From NCBI GenBank assembly GCA_025201805.1, contig MU619262.1:143120-192676 (forward strand): DNA of 49,557 nucleotides, read 5' to 3'. This document shows positions 1 through 11,994 of the stretch, in pieces. Position numbers and translations under genes: made by a program. Position 1 is the first letter of the stretch, and the number at the start of each line of letters is the position of its first letter. The stretch comes from Parasitella parasitica (Eukaryota; Mucoromycota; Mucoromycetes; Mucorales; Mucoraceae). The notes beneath the pieces are model-generated. The model was not told where the DNA came from. It worked only from the letters and a program-made list of their open reading frames with translations, and ran no database searches.

Positions 1-343
1 TATTATTATTATTTGTAAGGTTGCCTTATTAGGGATGATGTATGGTTCCTGAGCTTTTGCTTTTGAATGATTCATGGATATTACATCTTTGCTCTCCATG
101 CCGTTGACTTTCGATGAGCACTGCTTGTTAAAAATACGAGATTTTTTGCGGGTAAAAAAATATTGTGCCGCTGTTGTCAGAAACACATTGGCACTCTGAA
201 CGGTCAATGTACGGAGATCTAGCTGCCCCACCATGATAACGTTCGTCCAAAAAATTAAGCATATGCCATTTATACGATACCAATCTATTCAGGACCTCCT
301 TTGATATATGCTTCTCTTCCTGAATCAACACTTTATTGTACAT
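1..343 (-). CDS. Hypothetical protein, partial at left edge, with apparent frameshift
   Basis: On the minus strand an open frame starts with ATG at 343, after an in-frame TGA, and runs 71 codons to a stop at 128-130. A second minus frame is open from about position 180 to the window edge. The two overlap around a 7-T run (minus strand, near positions 154-160). A one-base slip there would join them into a single frame of more than 110 codons leaving the window. I do not recognise the product. It contains a Cys/His/Arg-rich stretch with SECQCVSD and no obvious membrane segment. It lies head-to-head with the OS-9 gene, 146 bp from its ATG. It could be a real gene with a homopolymer error or a missed short intron, a decayed gene, or chance. 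The call is weak. Confidence 0.3.
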
Positions 344-489
344 ATTGGGTCAATTCCATTTCTGGGTACATTGGCTGTTACTCCAAAGTCACACAAACAA
401 AATATTGAAAACCAGGAAAACCAAATGGCAATGCCACATAACTCTTTTGGGCTCTTTTTCCTTTACTTTTACTGTTCAATTTGTTAAAA

Positions 490-1956
490 ATGGCCAATGC
501 TGCCGGATTATTGACTATTGCTTTAGCTATTAGCTTGATTGGTAACTCTCTGCAATCACAGTTTATTCAAGATGATATATTAGCATTTCCTCGCTACAAG
601 GTAGAGGTTACCAGGGAAAAAGTATCCAACACAGATCTGAGCGCAAAGCACGCCGAGGTAAGAGTTTGGGTCGTCTCGCATCTTTTTTTACAGTCTAAAT
701 TTCTCTATCAAGGCTTTACCAAATACAATTGTTATGACATCTGCATTCGGTCAGCCATTTTCTTGCATTATTCCAGACGTACAAGTTGAGCAAGACCGTC
801 TAGAACGACAAAAAGAGGAAGCGACGCTAGAGGAGACTGAGCAAGAGGTAAATAAAATCATAGAAAAAGGTCTCGAGCTACTGGAGCCGATTGGATCAAA
901 CTGCATTCGATTTTTCACCAGCGTAAGTGGGATAGACGCAAATGTGGATTACATAAATTGACTGAATCCCAAAAGACACATCAGTATTGGGCCTACGAAT
1001 ATTGCCATAATCAATACGTCCGTCAATTTCACGTCGAACGCTCGCATGATGGTAAAGTGGAAAAGGAGCAGGAAACAGCTTCCTTCTTTTTAGGCCGTTA
1101 CCCTGGTTTATCCAAGGGAAGTCTGATCAACGCGGACAAAAAAGCCATTGCTTCGACAACAAAGAAACACTTTGCAGTAAAAACAGAATTGAAAAACAAT
1201 GGAGATCAAAGATATTTGGTTCAGAAATGGGGCGACGGCTCAAAATGCGACCTAACTGATAAACCACGAGTCATTGAAGTGCAAGTAAGTGCAGACATAG
1301 CATTGATTTTGTGTGTGATGGTTAATTATTGAAAGTATCACTGTGACCTGCAAGGACAAGACCGTGTATCCAGCTTTGTCGAATTATCAACATGCAACTA
1401 TCAGATCGTCATTTCCACCCCTCGTTTATGCGAAGACATGAATCTTTCGCAGCGCCATCATATTGAACCTCACAGAATTAAATGCCGACCTGTTGTGTCT
1501 GATCAATTGATCGAGCAAGAGCAGCAACAAGAGCAGCAACAAGAGCAAGAACAAGAGCAGGAGCAGAAGCAGGATAGGGAGCAACCAATAGCCAAACAAG
1601 ACAATCAACAACAAATGGAAGCAAATGTAGAAGCAACACTTGCTACAGCTACCGCTACCTCTGATAAACAATTACTTGAAATGATAAGCGATTTAACAGA
1701 GCAGATTAACCAACTTAAACTTCAAATGAGCTCTATGCCTTTTGACAATATGCAAGCTGATTTTTCTTTTTTCACTTTGGACAATCACGGAAATGTTATC
1801 CCAGGGGCCGATCTCGCCAGGCTGTTTTCTACTGCTAAACAATCTCAAAAGCAACCACAAAAGGAACGAATAACTGCTAATGCCGAGAAAAGGCAGCGAG
1901 CCAAAGATCAATATGAGAATAAGCAGGCTTATCAACAAATGTACATTGCTGAATAA
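490..1956 (+). CDS. YOS9: OS-9/Yos9-like ER quality-control lectin
   Basis: This is a lectin of ER-associated degradation: OS-9/Yos9 proteins read trimmed N-glycans on misfolded glycoproteins in the ER lumen and pass them to the Hrd1 ubiquitin ligase. My model has four exons: 490-657, 791-922, 985-1284 and 1336-1956, giving about 406 residues. The N-terminus (MANAAGLLTIALAISLIG) is a clear signal peptide. The MRH domain spans the exon 2-4 joins, with WAYEYCHNQYVRQFH, a CDL pair, and STCNYQIVISTP followed by LC. These supply the Gln, Arg, Glu and Tyr of the mannose pocket and the disulfide cysteines. After it comes a low-complexity Gln/Glu segment (around 1516-1580) and a coiled-coil-like Gln-rich tail. 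There is no C-terminal HDEL. The least certain splice is the first acceptor: AG at 789-790 keeps frame, whereas the stronger-looking CAG at 774-776 does not. Confidence 0.88.
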
Positions 1957-2099
1957 AATTACCCTTGACAATATCTGTGGAAGATTTGACCTATTTAAAA
2001 ACCGCGCTCGACTGTTGTAGGACACCTAACAAAATTCTTTTTTTTTTGGGGGGGGAAGGTAGGTCCTATTTCTTTTCCTTGCATCTTGTTCTACTTGGT

Positions 2100-2757
2100 A
2101 TGGGCGCATCACAATCAAAGACACAGCAGCAGCAAAAAGAGCCTGTCATCTTTTATAACCCTAATGTGCCACTTCAGGTACACGAAATCTAACATCACCA
2201 AGAAAATCTTTTTAATATCCAAACAGTTTTCTCAAAGTTTAGTTGGTTCACTCGAAAAGAAAGCAGAACAAACTACAGAACGAGTAGAAGCACGTCAAGT
2301 GGAAATTCTTGTCCGTCAACGTGTCGCCGAAGAGTTAGAAAAGATGAAGCACACGGATTCGAAATTGAATGAAAGGTTTTATATCCAGTTATCCAAAGAA
2401 AATGCTGAAAAAGATCAGCTAAATGCTGTTAATACCGCCAAAGAGATTGATGCAATGGTAAAGCGTATTTCTAGGTAGGTCAACAATGGTATTTCCCAAT
2501 ACCCCGAGTAGTTTATTTACGGATTATACTAGATCAAGTTCAAAGGAGCTCCCGGCCCAAGTTAAAAAGTGTCAAGATGAGGTTATTGCATGCTACAAGT
2601 AAATACAAAAATTAGATGCTCTACAGTATTTCGCTTGACTAACACTCTATAAAGTAACAATAAATCTAGATCTCTCGATTGCTGGGAGGAGGTTGCTGTT
2701 TTCAAGAAAGCCGTTGCTGAAGAACAAAAGAAATTCGTTGCTGCCCATCAAAAATAA
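2100..2757 (+). CDS. MIC19: MICOS complex subunit Mic19-like (CHCH protein)
   Basis: Mic19 is a peripheral inner-membrane subunit of MICOS, which holds cristae junctions together with Mic60. The model has four exons: 2100-2177, 2227-2474, 2533-2598 and 2655-2757, giving 164 residues. The start MGASQSK matches the myristoylation-type N-terminus of the family. The middle is a long charged coiled coil. The C-terminus is a CHCH-like segment: KCQDEVIACY, then a second conserved Cys ten residues later in SLDCWEEVAVFKKAV. The acceptor at 2653-2654 was preferred to AG at 2668-2669 because it restores the spacing I remember from fungal homologues. The gene follows OS-9 on the same strand, with 143 bp between stop and ATG. 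Just upstream of the ATG is an odd run of T followed by G (about 2039-2056). Confidence 0.85.
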
Positions 2758-5700
2758 TAATGATCCATGTTAATAAAAGTATTCTGCTTTATCTAAACTG
2801 ACTGAAATGGCTAATCCAATGATAAGAGTTTTGTTTGCTGGTGATTCTTAAAAATATACGTTTCAAGTTACAATGCCATCGCATATTGCCGCATACTGAA
2901 ATGATCTTTCACGAGCGTTTAAACATTTTATAATGCACATTTTACTATGTTCATAATCGGTCTAATATATAGGCGTTCAAATAAAATTTTGATATGAAAA
3001 TTTGCGTTTTCTGCTGATAGCTTTTGGATATATCGCATTTTCCACTCATAGAGACATTTTTAGTATTAGATAATACTATACCGAGTTGTTACTATGCTTC
3101 CCAGGTTCTTCGATCGGGGTTGCATCGCGGTTCTACCGTTTCTTTAGCAAAAGTTATACGAGCAGATGTTTGAAATCATGGAAATCACAAAGCTTTTTGT
3201 ACTAACTGCTTTTTATAACGAAATATAGACAGGAAAATAGCAATTAGAATTGAATATTTTTATTTAGCTATTCCCAGATTAAATGAAAATCGAAAGTAGT
3301 GTACATTTCAAAGGTATTTACAGTTATTTGACTGTGCCGCAGCAATAGGACCTTGATCTAGGATGGGGGATAATTAGGAAGGCCTTGAGCCCATCCGCAG
3401 GACTTGGTGGATAAGAGTTTACGAATCACCAGCAAGTCATGAGCCCAGATACGAATAAAGGATAAAAAGTTCTTCATAGTAGATTTTGTGGAAGAACATT
3501 CATCAGATTTCAACACCATTTCCAGGAACAAAATGTATAAATAACATGGCAAGGTCTCAGATCAGGGTCTCACATCAGTTTCAGGGTCTTACAGTATATG
3601 ATGGGTAGTCATGATTTGCATCATGCAGTTAAATAGTATAACTATAGTGTAATGAATATGTATATAATACATCGAAAGATGCATTATGAATAAAAGTGTA
3701 ATTTTTTGGTAGATTTATTTTATCAGACTTTTGACATAACCCAAAATACTATATGCTATTACCACTATGCACTAGGATAAAGATCAGCCATTCAATGGCA
3801 CCACTCATATCTCTTTGCCATGTCTAAAAAAGTCCTTCAATTCTACTACTCATTTCTGCTCATGCTCGCTTATGATGTATTATACCAAGTATAATACATT
3901 ACCACAAAGATTTGGTCTATATCCTAAATAATATTATCATTATCCTATCCGTGCTGAAATATATTTCATGGCCTGATATTTTACTGTTCAGATGTGTTTA
4001 TATTAATCATGATTTGATCTTTATTTTAGGGTCAATGATGATTAACAGTTATGATTCAAACCTTCTCATTTCAGTTTCAGTTGCATCATGATAAGATTTA
4101 TTATACACTCTGTTGGGCCAGTGTCAAAGGGCGCAGCGAAATGTTGCTTAAATGTTATATGAAAGAAGTGATAATGACTTTTTTTGAATAAAACCAGATA
4201 CAAAAATGAAGACTTTTATTAACATAAGGTATGATCTCTATTTATACTAAAACATATCCCAATCAATGTTTATCCACATAACATCTGTGTTGTGCCTGGT
4301 CTTGAAAATGAGCACAGCAGTTAATTGTATGTGATATAAAGGATATAAGAAATCAATAAAGACTTGATTTACCAGATACAAAACTATTGATTTATTGATT
4401 GACAAGAAGCTGTTTATTTATATTAGAATAAATCTATCTGAATCAATCTATAAAATACATTCAAATCATGTTTGACATTTAATTGTCAAACAAGTAGTCA
4501 GAACAAGGCCTATTATTTCTATATTTAATCAGCTAATCGTTATGAATGTGAATCATTCATCGATAAGTTGGACTTCGCAATTTAGAATAAGTATAAAACC
4601 CCAATAGATGGTTTCTAATACGAGACATATTCTATTCAATACTCCTATTTGCTAGATAGAATAATCAATGGCCATTTAAACTTAGATCCGATCAGGAACG
4701 GTTGCCTTGACAACTTAGTTGAAATATTGGTAGCCATGGTAGAATACACAGTATTTCTATTGATATAAGATCTGGTTCTACTCCTGTACCTGATCAACAT
4801 TAACAAATCGGCCATTATAATAGCTTCAGTTTCAATAATTACAGGGAACCAAAACACAGAAACATCAAAGCACGTGATTTATTTCAAACTCCGGCACAGA
4901 AATCTGAAAAACGTTTGATGCAGGAAACTTTTGATAGAGACATTGCCCAGTGGAAAGCAACTTATGCTCAGATAGCGATGAATATACCTGTTCTTATGGC
5001 ACATAAAAGACAGTGTTTATTTTGCTGTTTATTGAAGCGTATGGTCGATTATATGCAATTCTGATATGTAAATATGTGATATCATCTGGTAACTGTATAA
5101 GTAGCGCCAAGTCAATTCTAAGTTTTCCAAGTGTTGGATGAAAAAAAGATAATAAAACTAAAGGTTAACGAGATACGTTAACTTAAAGATAGTTTATTTA
5201 AGATCGAAATTGCATCTGCTTTTTACAACTACATAAATTTATGGTGACTTATTTAGATTACTAATTGATAAGACTAATTCATAGTGACAATCTACATGAC
5301 AAGGTACAATGTAAGGTTATACAACAAGGGCTACACGTCTTTGATCTGACAGTGCCTTAATCTTTATCCTGGTGCTCTCAGATCTGTGTTACTTACAGGA
5401 ATAACCTTCTTGATTTGAAATAGAGACTTTATTCTCCAGTTTACACAAGCGTATCACATCACATCATTGAACAATCTTCAATATTTAAATTGAAGTATAT
5501 TGCCATGATCTCTTATCTATAGTTATAGCAGATCACACTATATTTTACTGGTTTGATCTTGGTTCTACATTTTAATTTTAAAAAAAGTTATGACCAAATG
5601 TGTATTATTAATGTGGGATAATTGCTGTAGTTTGAACTAATAGATTAATCATGTAGATTTAATCAATATAGTAATATATACGGCCGTTTTTATCAATCAC

Positions 5701-7275
5701 TGAAGTATCAAGAAGCTTTGTAACATGGTGAGCTAATAGTCTTTATATATTTCATTATTAAACCAAACAGCTACTGTGCCTTCTCAGTCCTGGCACAATA
5801 ATATTGATTCTGTTCTTATTACCACAATCGGAATTAGTCCGTCCACTGTGATATACTCTCCCCCAAGAACGGCATACAACGACGTCTCTTTTGAATTTTC
5901 TAATTTATAAGATGAGTTTGTGATTATAAACTATCTCATAACTCGAAAACTTTTTACGTAAGTGTATTAAGAAATCTAATCATTTCAAGGAGTTTGTGAT
6001 GTGTGGACTACTCCTCAATTGAAAATAGATACTCACTGGCAAAATATAGTCTTAAGCATTTAGCTTTAAGGTATCAGGACATTCAGAGAAGATGAATGTC
6101 TAAAAAGATGTGTTTATTGCGTTTATTGCGTTTTGTGTCCTCTGTTCATAAACCTCATTTAATCGTTTCATCATCGCTTCCTATTCCGATGTTTGCTTTT
6201 TCTTTTTCTAAATATTGCCATATCTCGCCAAATCACTACATTGATTATTAATTAATTAGTTCAGGGCTGATATTACCAAGATAAGTTACAATGGGTAGGA
6301 TAGCCTGCCAAAAAATATTTGCAGATCCGGAATTGATTATACGATTTGAGATGGGGATCCATCAATAGTAAAGTAGATGGTTTCTTCGTTTGGTTTCTAT
6401 TCGGGAGACTACTGAGGCCATCAAGATATGGATTTAACAAATGGAAAGCATCAACGATATTAAGTTCAATCCATATAAATGTTTTAATCGTGTTTCAGAG
6501 TACAGGTTACTTTATTAGATCAGTTTTATTACGTCAAAATCGACTTTAAATGACGGCAAGGGCGCCATCATGGCAAAAGCAACTTTCTGTCGGATGATAT
6601 TTCTTCTTTTATGGGATTCAAGTGAAGGCTCGCTATATTATAAGGATTTTCATACTGACAAAACACCGTTATCGTGTACCATCATAACAGACATGCAAAG
6701 CACCAAAATTTTCTATTGTATTCAGCATCCGATGGTAAAGTTGTTACAAAGACTCGTAGCCTTTTCCTTGTATTAAGATTACAAGCATGTGAATAGGAAG
6801 CTGCCATTTACAATTCAATGCATATTTATCAAGAAAATAATCGTTGAAAGGATACAAAATTTCTTTAAAGAAAACAGACTTTTTGTAGCTTTACTCAACA
6901 TATTTTCAGGTTTGTGTTATCCATGCCATGGAGGGGTGAGGGCGTACTTTAGTTGGGCCCTTACTCTTTGATAAAAGAAATGTTGTAAACGTAAGATCTC
7001 TGGTTAATACGCATGCAATCTTGTTATCAATTCGAGTTTTAAATGTTTAGTCTGTTTCTAAATATGATATTTATCAACATGATGGAGTTCTGTACCCTTA
7101 AATAAAGTAGAAATTGCACCATGACGTACGACGACTTCCTTTTAAAACTTTTTGCACTGTTTTTGAACTTTTTAGACTCTTTTTCGATTATCCTTTGGGT
7201 GTGTGAGTCTCTCTTTTGTGTTGTGATTTTCTCTTTGCTCCACTCTCCCTTTCTTCATTTACATTGCTTGATTGA
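2758..7275. other. AT-rich gene-poor island
   Basis: About 4.5 kb without a gene I can defend. It is AT-rich, with frequent stops in all frames and many ATG-initiated frames under 80 codons. Several short frames read like worn coding sequence (minus 3358-3552, plus 4804-5064, plus 6570-6776), but none shows a recognisable domain or a splice-compatible continuation. Near 3553-3595 is a short imperfect repetition of AGGGTCTCACATCAG-like words. The right end, from about 7100, probably holds the promoter and 5' UTR of the O-GlcNAc transferase gene. I see no tRNA, rRNA or long terminal repeat. Confidence 0.6.
4804..5064 (+). pseudogene. Possible decayed coding fragment, unknown origin
   Basis: One plus frame stays open for 86 codons to a TGA at 5062-5064. 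The same frame continues upstream to about 4621, broken only by isolated stops. The translated composition looks protein-like rather than random, for example RDLFQTPAQKSEKRLMQE and DRDIAQWKATYAQIAMN. There is no start codon at a sensible place and no recognised domain. In a gene-poor island this could be a remnant of a transposon gag-like or other accessory gene. I cannot assign a family. Confidence 0.25.
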
Positions 7276-10200
7276 ATGGTTTTTCAACATCAATATGTGG
7301 CAGGCAATTATGCTTTGCAGAAACCGGAAGCTTTACCCAACTATAGACTAAAGTTGGACGCCATGAAAATGCCCTCTATGGAACAGCCACAATCATCAGG
7401 ACAACAGCAACAACAAGAACGCCATTATTTCTCTACTGTAAAATGATGTATATTGTACATTCAAATGTGTTAATTAACTTGCGTAAATATTAGATCTTTA
7501 GTCATGATGATCCTGCTGCTTTTGCTTATTTCCAACAAGAGCTACAGCAGGCCTTAATAAATCAAGCGACAGCGACAAGCATTGATCCTGCCAACTACAT
7601 CCCACCACCACGGCAACAGCAACAAGAGCAATTACATCAGCAGATATTATTACATCAACAACAACATCATCATCAAAGCTATAGTCATTATCAATCCAAT
7701 CATTCTAGTAGTAGCTCTCAAAGACAATATATTCCACCCATTATGGTTCCACCGCAATCGCCTACATTATCAAGCTATCATTTTGAGAGTGGATGGATGA
7801 ATCAATATCATAGCCCAAAACGTAGACAGTATGTGTCAAGCAGAGTCAATCCAGATCATTACCAAAGGTTATCTGAAAGGCAAGCTATGGATATGCTACA
7901 GCAGCAAGCGCAACAGCAGCAACAACAGCAACAACAGCAGCAAGCACAACAACAGCAACGACAGCAACAACAGCAGCAACAGCAGCAACAGCAGCAACAG
8001 CAGCAGCAGCATTTGCATCAACAGCAATACATTTATCCCCGTGGTAACAAAAGATCGTATTCAACTGTATCAAATCAAAATGAAATCATTCAGCCTGCAC
8101 TTGTTTTACCACACCATCATCAACAACATACACTTGATAATACTCAAAACTCATATCTATCGGCTGCTGCTGCTGCTGCTACTGCTGCTGCTGCGGTAGC
8201 TGCTGTTTCATCAGCATCGCAATCCATCATACCATCACAATTGCTGCTATCACCTATTTCTACCAGTGCGGATGAATGGCGTGAAAGCCTACTTCAATAT
8301 GCACATAACCTATACTCTGCTTCACCGCAAAACCCATATCTATTACCACTGCTACATTCGTTGCATGATGCCTATCCAAGCCATTTACCAACACTATTAC
8401 TATTAGCGTGTGTCTATTATTCATACCAGGATTATCAATCGTCGCTCAAATATAACAAGCTCATTCTAGAATACGATAAACATTATGTCGAGGCCATGAG
8501 CAATATTGGCACAACATTGCGAAGCATTGGACAAACTAAAGAAGCGGAGAGCTGGTGGTATCAAGCAGTTGAACTTCGACCTGGATACTGGGACGCCGTT
8601 GAAAACTTAGTTGGCGTTCTATGCGCCAAAAACGAAGATTCCAAAGACAATCCTCGGTACAAAGAAGCCTTGTCTGTTTGCGAGTTTGTGGAAAAGTTCT
8701 TTTTCAAGCAACAGCCGGCTGTGCTGAAGCAACCTCTTCAATTGCCCATTCATCAACTTGCTCGTTTACAGAATCTGTTTTACGCAAAGGGTAACCTTAA
8801 ATATGCTTTGGGGGATATTCAAGGGGCTCAAAGGGAGTACGAAAAAGGTTTAGAACTAGCCTTTGGTGGATTAGACCTCTTTTCTATCTGTAACTTGATT
8901 GCTTATGCATGCCACAGCTCAGCGACTGTTACCTCAACGACAAACAAATCAGGCGAAATACCGCTGATCTTATTGCAACCAGATCAAGCTGTTCGTATCT
9001 TACAGATTGTATTTCCAAACTCTGGTGGTGCCTTGCCTAGTCTTATGAGCATAAGTAACACTGCATCCAACAACCCCGAATCCATATCCACCATACAGCA
9101 GACAAATCAAACGACTTCCACAATCTTGTTGACGCTGTCGAAGCTGTTTCAGGACCTGATGAATCCTTCCACGCCTGAATTAGTTGCTGCTGCTGCAAGC
9201 GCCTCTTCTCTGGGAAAACAATCTTCTCTGTCCATGTTACTGCCACTGTACTATCTCAGTCTTGCTCTTCATCCAAGTCCATCTACTGCAAATAACCTTG
9301 GTATTATTCTCAGCAATATCCCAATAGCCGTTGCAACTCTAGCTGTCAAGCTACCCTCTACTCAGCATACTGCTCCCTTAACCGGCACCATGCTAGCGAT
9401 GCAATACTACATGTATGGCTTACAGCTCGACCCTCGCCATCCTCACCTCTATACCAATTTGGGCTCACTGCTAAAGGACATGGGACACTTGAGCGAAGCT
9501 GTTCGTATGTACGAAAAGGCAGTTGAATACAATCCTCGATTTGACGTTGCTTTGGCCAATTTGGGTAATGCCATCAAGGATTTGGGCCGAGTTCAAGACT
9601 CTGTTCAGTGGTATCGCCGTGCAGTAGAAGTCAATCCCAACTTTGTTGATGCTGTCTGTGGCCTAGTCAATTCTCTCAGCGGTGTATGTGATTGGCGTGG
9701 CAGAGGTGGTGTAGGCAACGAAGCTAGTGTGGATCAATACGGCCATTATTTCCCGTCTACAGGTGACAAGAGTGCCAAAAGCGGCTGGATCGGTCATGTG
9801 GTAGATATCGTTGAAAAGCAACTGGACGAAGGAGCTATTTGGGGTGCTGGTATCTTGAAAGTGGTTTACAACGGCCAGCATTCCAAAAAATCCAACGGGC
9901 AAGTATTAATCGAAAAAATGATGAGTTGCACCGGTGCAATGCACAACGCTGACAAGTGGAAATCTTACTTGGAGTTTTATGCGTCAAGTAATGATAAAAC
10001 CAAAAGGAACGAAGGTGGTTGGGTGATTCGATTGATTGAACGCATTATTAGACGGCTGCAACGCAAATGGTATCTTGAGACGTATTCTCAAAGCAAAAAC
10101 GATGGCTCTCAAAACAGAATTGTGGTAACACCTGAACTGGCAGAGAGATATGCGAGACCTTTGATACCCAGTAGTTTGACAAGCCCTCCTGTGCCCACCG

Positions 10201-11759
10201 TTCTGCCATTTCATACGTTTACTTATCCGCTGACTGCTCGACAAATTCGACTGATTTCACACCGCAATGCTCTTCGCATTTCGCATACATCGCTGACTTC
10301 AGCTTGGGTGTCCCCGCATGTGTATCCTCCACCTCCACCCCCAGCGCCCTCGCTCAAACTGGGATATATCTCTTCAGACTTTAATAACCATCCTCTCTCT
10401 CATTTAATGCAGTCTGTATTTGGGTTTCATGACAAGAAAAAATATCAAGTCTATTGCTACGCTACAACACCCTCTGACAATTCCCCTTACCGCCAAAAAA
10501 TTGAGCAAGAATCCGAGTTTTTCTTTGATGTATCCTCCTGGTCTAACCAAGAAGTGGTAGAAAAAGTCATTGCTGATGGAATTCATGTATTAATCAACTT
10601 AAACGGGTATACCAAAGGCGCACGCAATGAAATTTTTGCTGCGAGACCTTGCCCGGTACAATGTTCGTTTATGGGGTTTGCAGGTACACTAGGCGGTGGC
10701 TGGTGCGACTGGATTATCGCTGATCCTATTGTTTGCCCTCCTGAAATGGTGAGTGGCGAAGTTTGGCGTCAACGTGGATCCGTCATAGATATTGCAAATG
10801 GAGATTTCCAAGGAGATATCGATCCTGAAGAAGAGTCTCAAGATGATTTTGTGTATACGGAGAAATTTATATATTTGCCTCACTCCTACTTTGTCAATGA
10901 TCACAAGCAAGGCTTCAGAGACGATCATGATAATCACGGACTTGTATCATACAACCACCAGGCAAATGAAGAATCGATTTGGGCTGTAGAGGAAGAGAAG
11001 AGGTGGAAAATGCGTCATGAAGTATTCCCCAACCTGCCTGATGATGTGGTTGTCTTTGCCAACTTCAATCAATTGTATAAGCTTGAGCCCGGTACTTTTC
11101 GCATGTGGTTGCGTATCTTGGAGCGAGTGCCTAACTCCATTCTGTGGTTATTGAGATTTCCTCCTGCGGGTGAGCAACATCTTAAGCGTTGTGCACTTGA
11201 ATGGGCTGGTCCGCAAATAGCGCAAAGAGTAATCTTTACAGATGTCGCACCCAAACATGTCCATATTCACCGAGGAAGAGTTGCTGATATCTTTTTAGAT
11301 ACCCCTGAATGCAACGCTCATACAACGGCAGCTGATATCTTATGGTCTGGCACTCCCATCATTACATTTCCAAAGTATATGCACAAAATGTGTTCTCGTG
11401 TTGGCGCAAGTATTGCCATGGCAACTGGTTTTGGTGACGAAATGGTTGTAATGAACCAGCAACAATACGAAGAGAAAGCTGTAGAGTTAGCTACCAGCTT
11501 GTACTATTCATACGAACCGTCTAACACTGGCGCTGTCTTGCGTCGAGGCCATGGTTCTCTGATGGATTTGCGCAAAAAATTGTTCTTGACCAGAGAACAA
11601 AGTCGTTTATTTGACACCGTACGTTGGACTCGGAATCTTGAAAGAGGTTATTCTGAAGCTTGGAAACGTTGGGTCAGTGGTGAAGAATTTGAGGATATCT
11701 CGCACAGCAAAGCTAAATCCGGTTGCATTTGGGTGAAGGATCCTGATGATGTTGTATGA
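7276..11759 (+). CDS. OGT: O-GlcNAc transferase (GT41, TPR-containing)
   Basis: The enzyme transfers N-acetylglucosamine from UDP-GlcNAc to Ser/Thr of nuclear and cytosolic proteins. There are two exons, 7276-7437 and 7494-11759, giving about 1475 residues. ATG 7276 directly follows an in-frame TGA and is the first Met of an open frame continuing through MKMPSMEQ; the intron has donor GTAAAA and acceptor TTAG. The N-terminal 270 residues are low-complexity: polyGln at about 190-226, then polyAla. TPR repeats follow, with a clear tandem pair near 9415-9660 (NLGSLLKDMGHLSEAV, NLGNAIKDLGRVQDSV). The catalytic domain starts near residue 1006 (KLGYISSDFNNHPLSHLMQS) and contains DGIHVLINLNGYTKGARNE, NFNQLYKLEP with the conserved Lys, NSILWLLRFP, CNAHTTAADILWSGTPI and SRVGASI. 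The His of NHP and the Lys of QLYK match catalytic or UDP-binding residues of human OGT. The gene converges on PIG-B with 235 bp between stops. It is not a SPINDLY-type fucosyltransferase as far as motifs tell, but I cannot test this. Confidence 0.93.
7899..8012 (+). repeat. CAG/CAA repeat encoding polyglutamine in OGT
   Basis: A tract of mixed CAG and CAA codons encodes about 35 glutamines, interrupted by Ala and Arg, at residues about 190-226 of the O-GlcNAc transferase. The CAA interruptions should make it more stable than pure CAG. The same transferase has a GCT-rich polyAla block at about 8162-8205. The tract is probably length-polymorphic. Confidence 0.9.
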
Positions 11760-11994
11760 ACCATTTCTCCCCCCCCCCTTTGTTTTTTCTAGACTATGCT
11801 CGCACACTTTTTTTGACCTAACTTGTTCTTTTACTACTTATTGCGCTTTTCCTTGTATTCTTTATAATTTTTATATTTAAAAGAAGAAAAAAAGAGGCAG
11901 TGGTGATAATGATGTGATATTATTATTGTGTGCGTGCGAGTGTGTATGTGTATATGATATACTAACTGAATATTTTGAAAGAAAAAAAAGAAGT

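Noticed and set aside
4040-4065. GATTCAAACC-like word resembling a tRNA B box
   Set aside because: No matching A box, cloverleaf arms or terminator at the right spacing on either strand.
7885-8073. Minus frame rich in Ala and Val opposite the OGT CAG repeat
   Set aside because: It is the reverse reading of the polyglutamine tract (CTG/TTG), not a gene.
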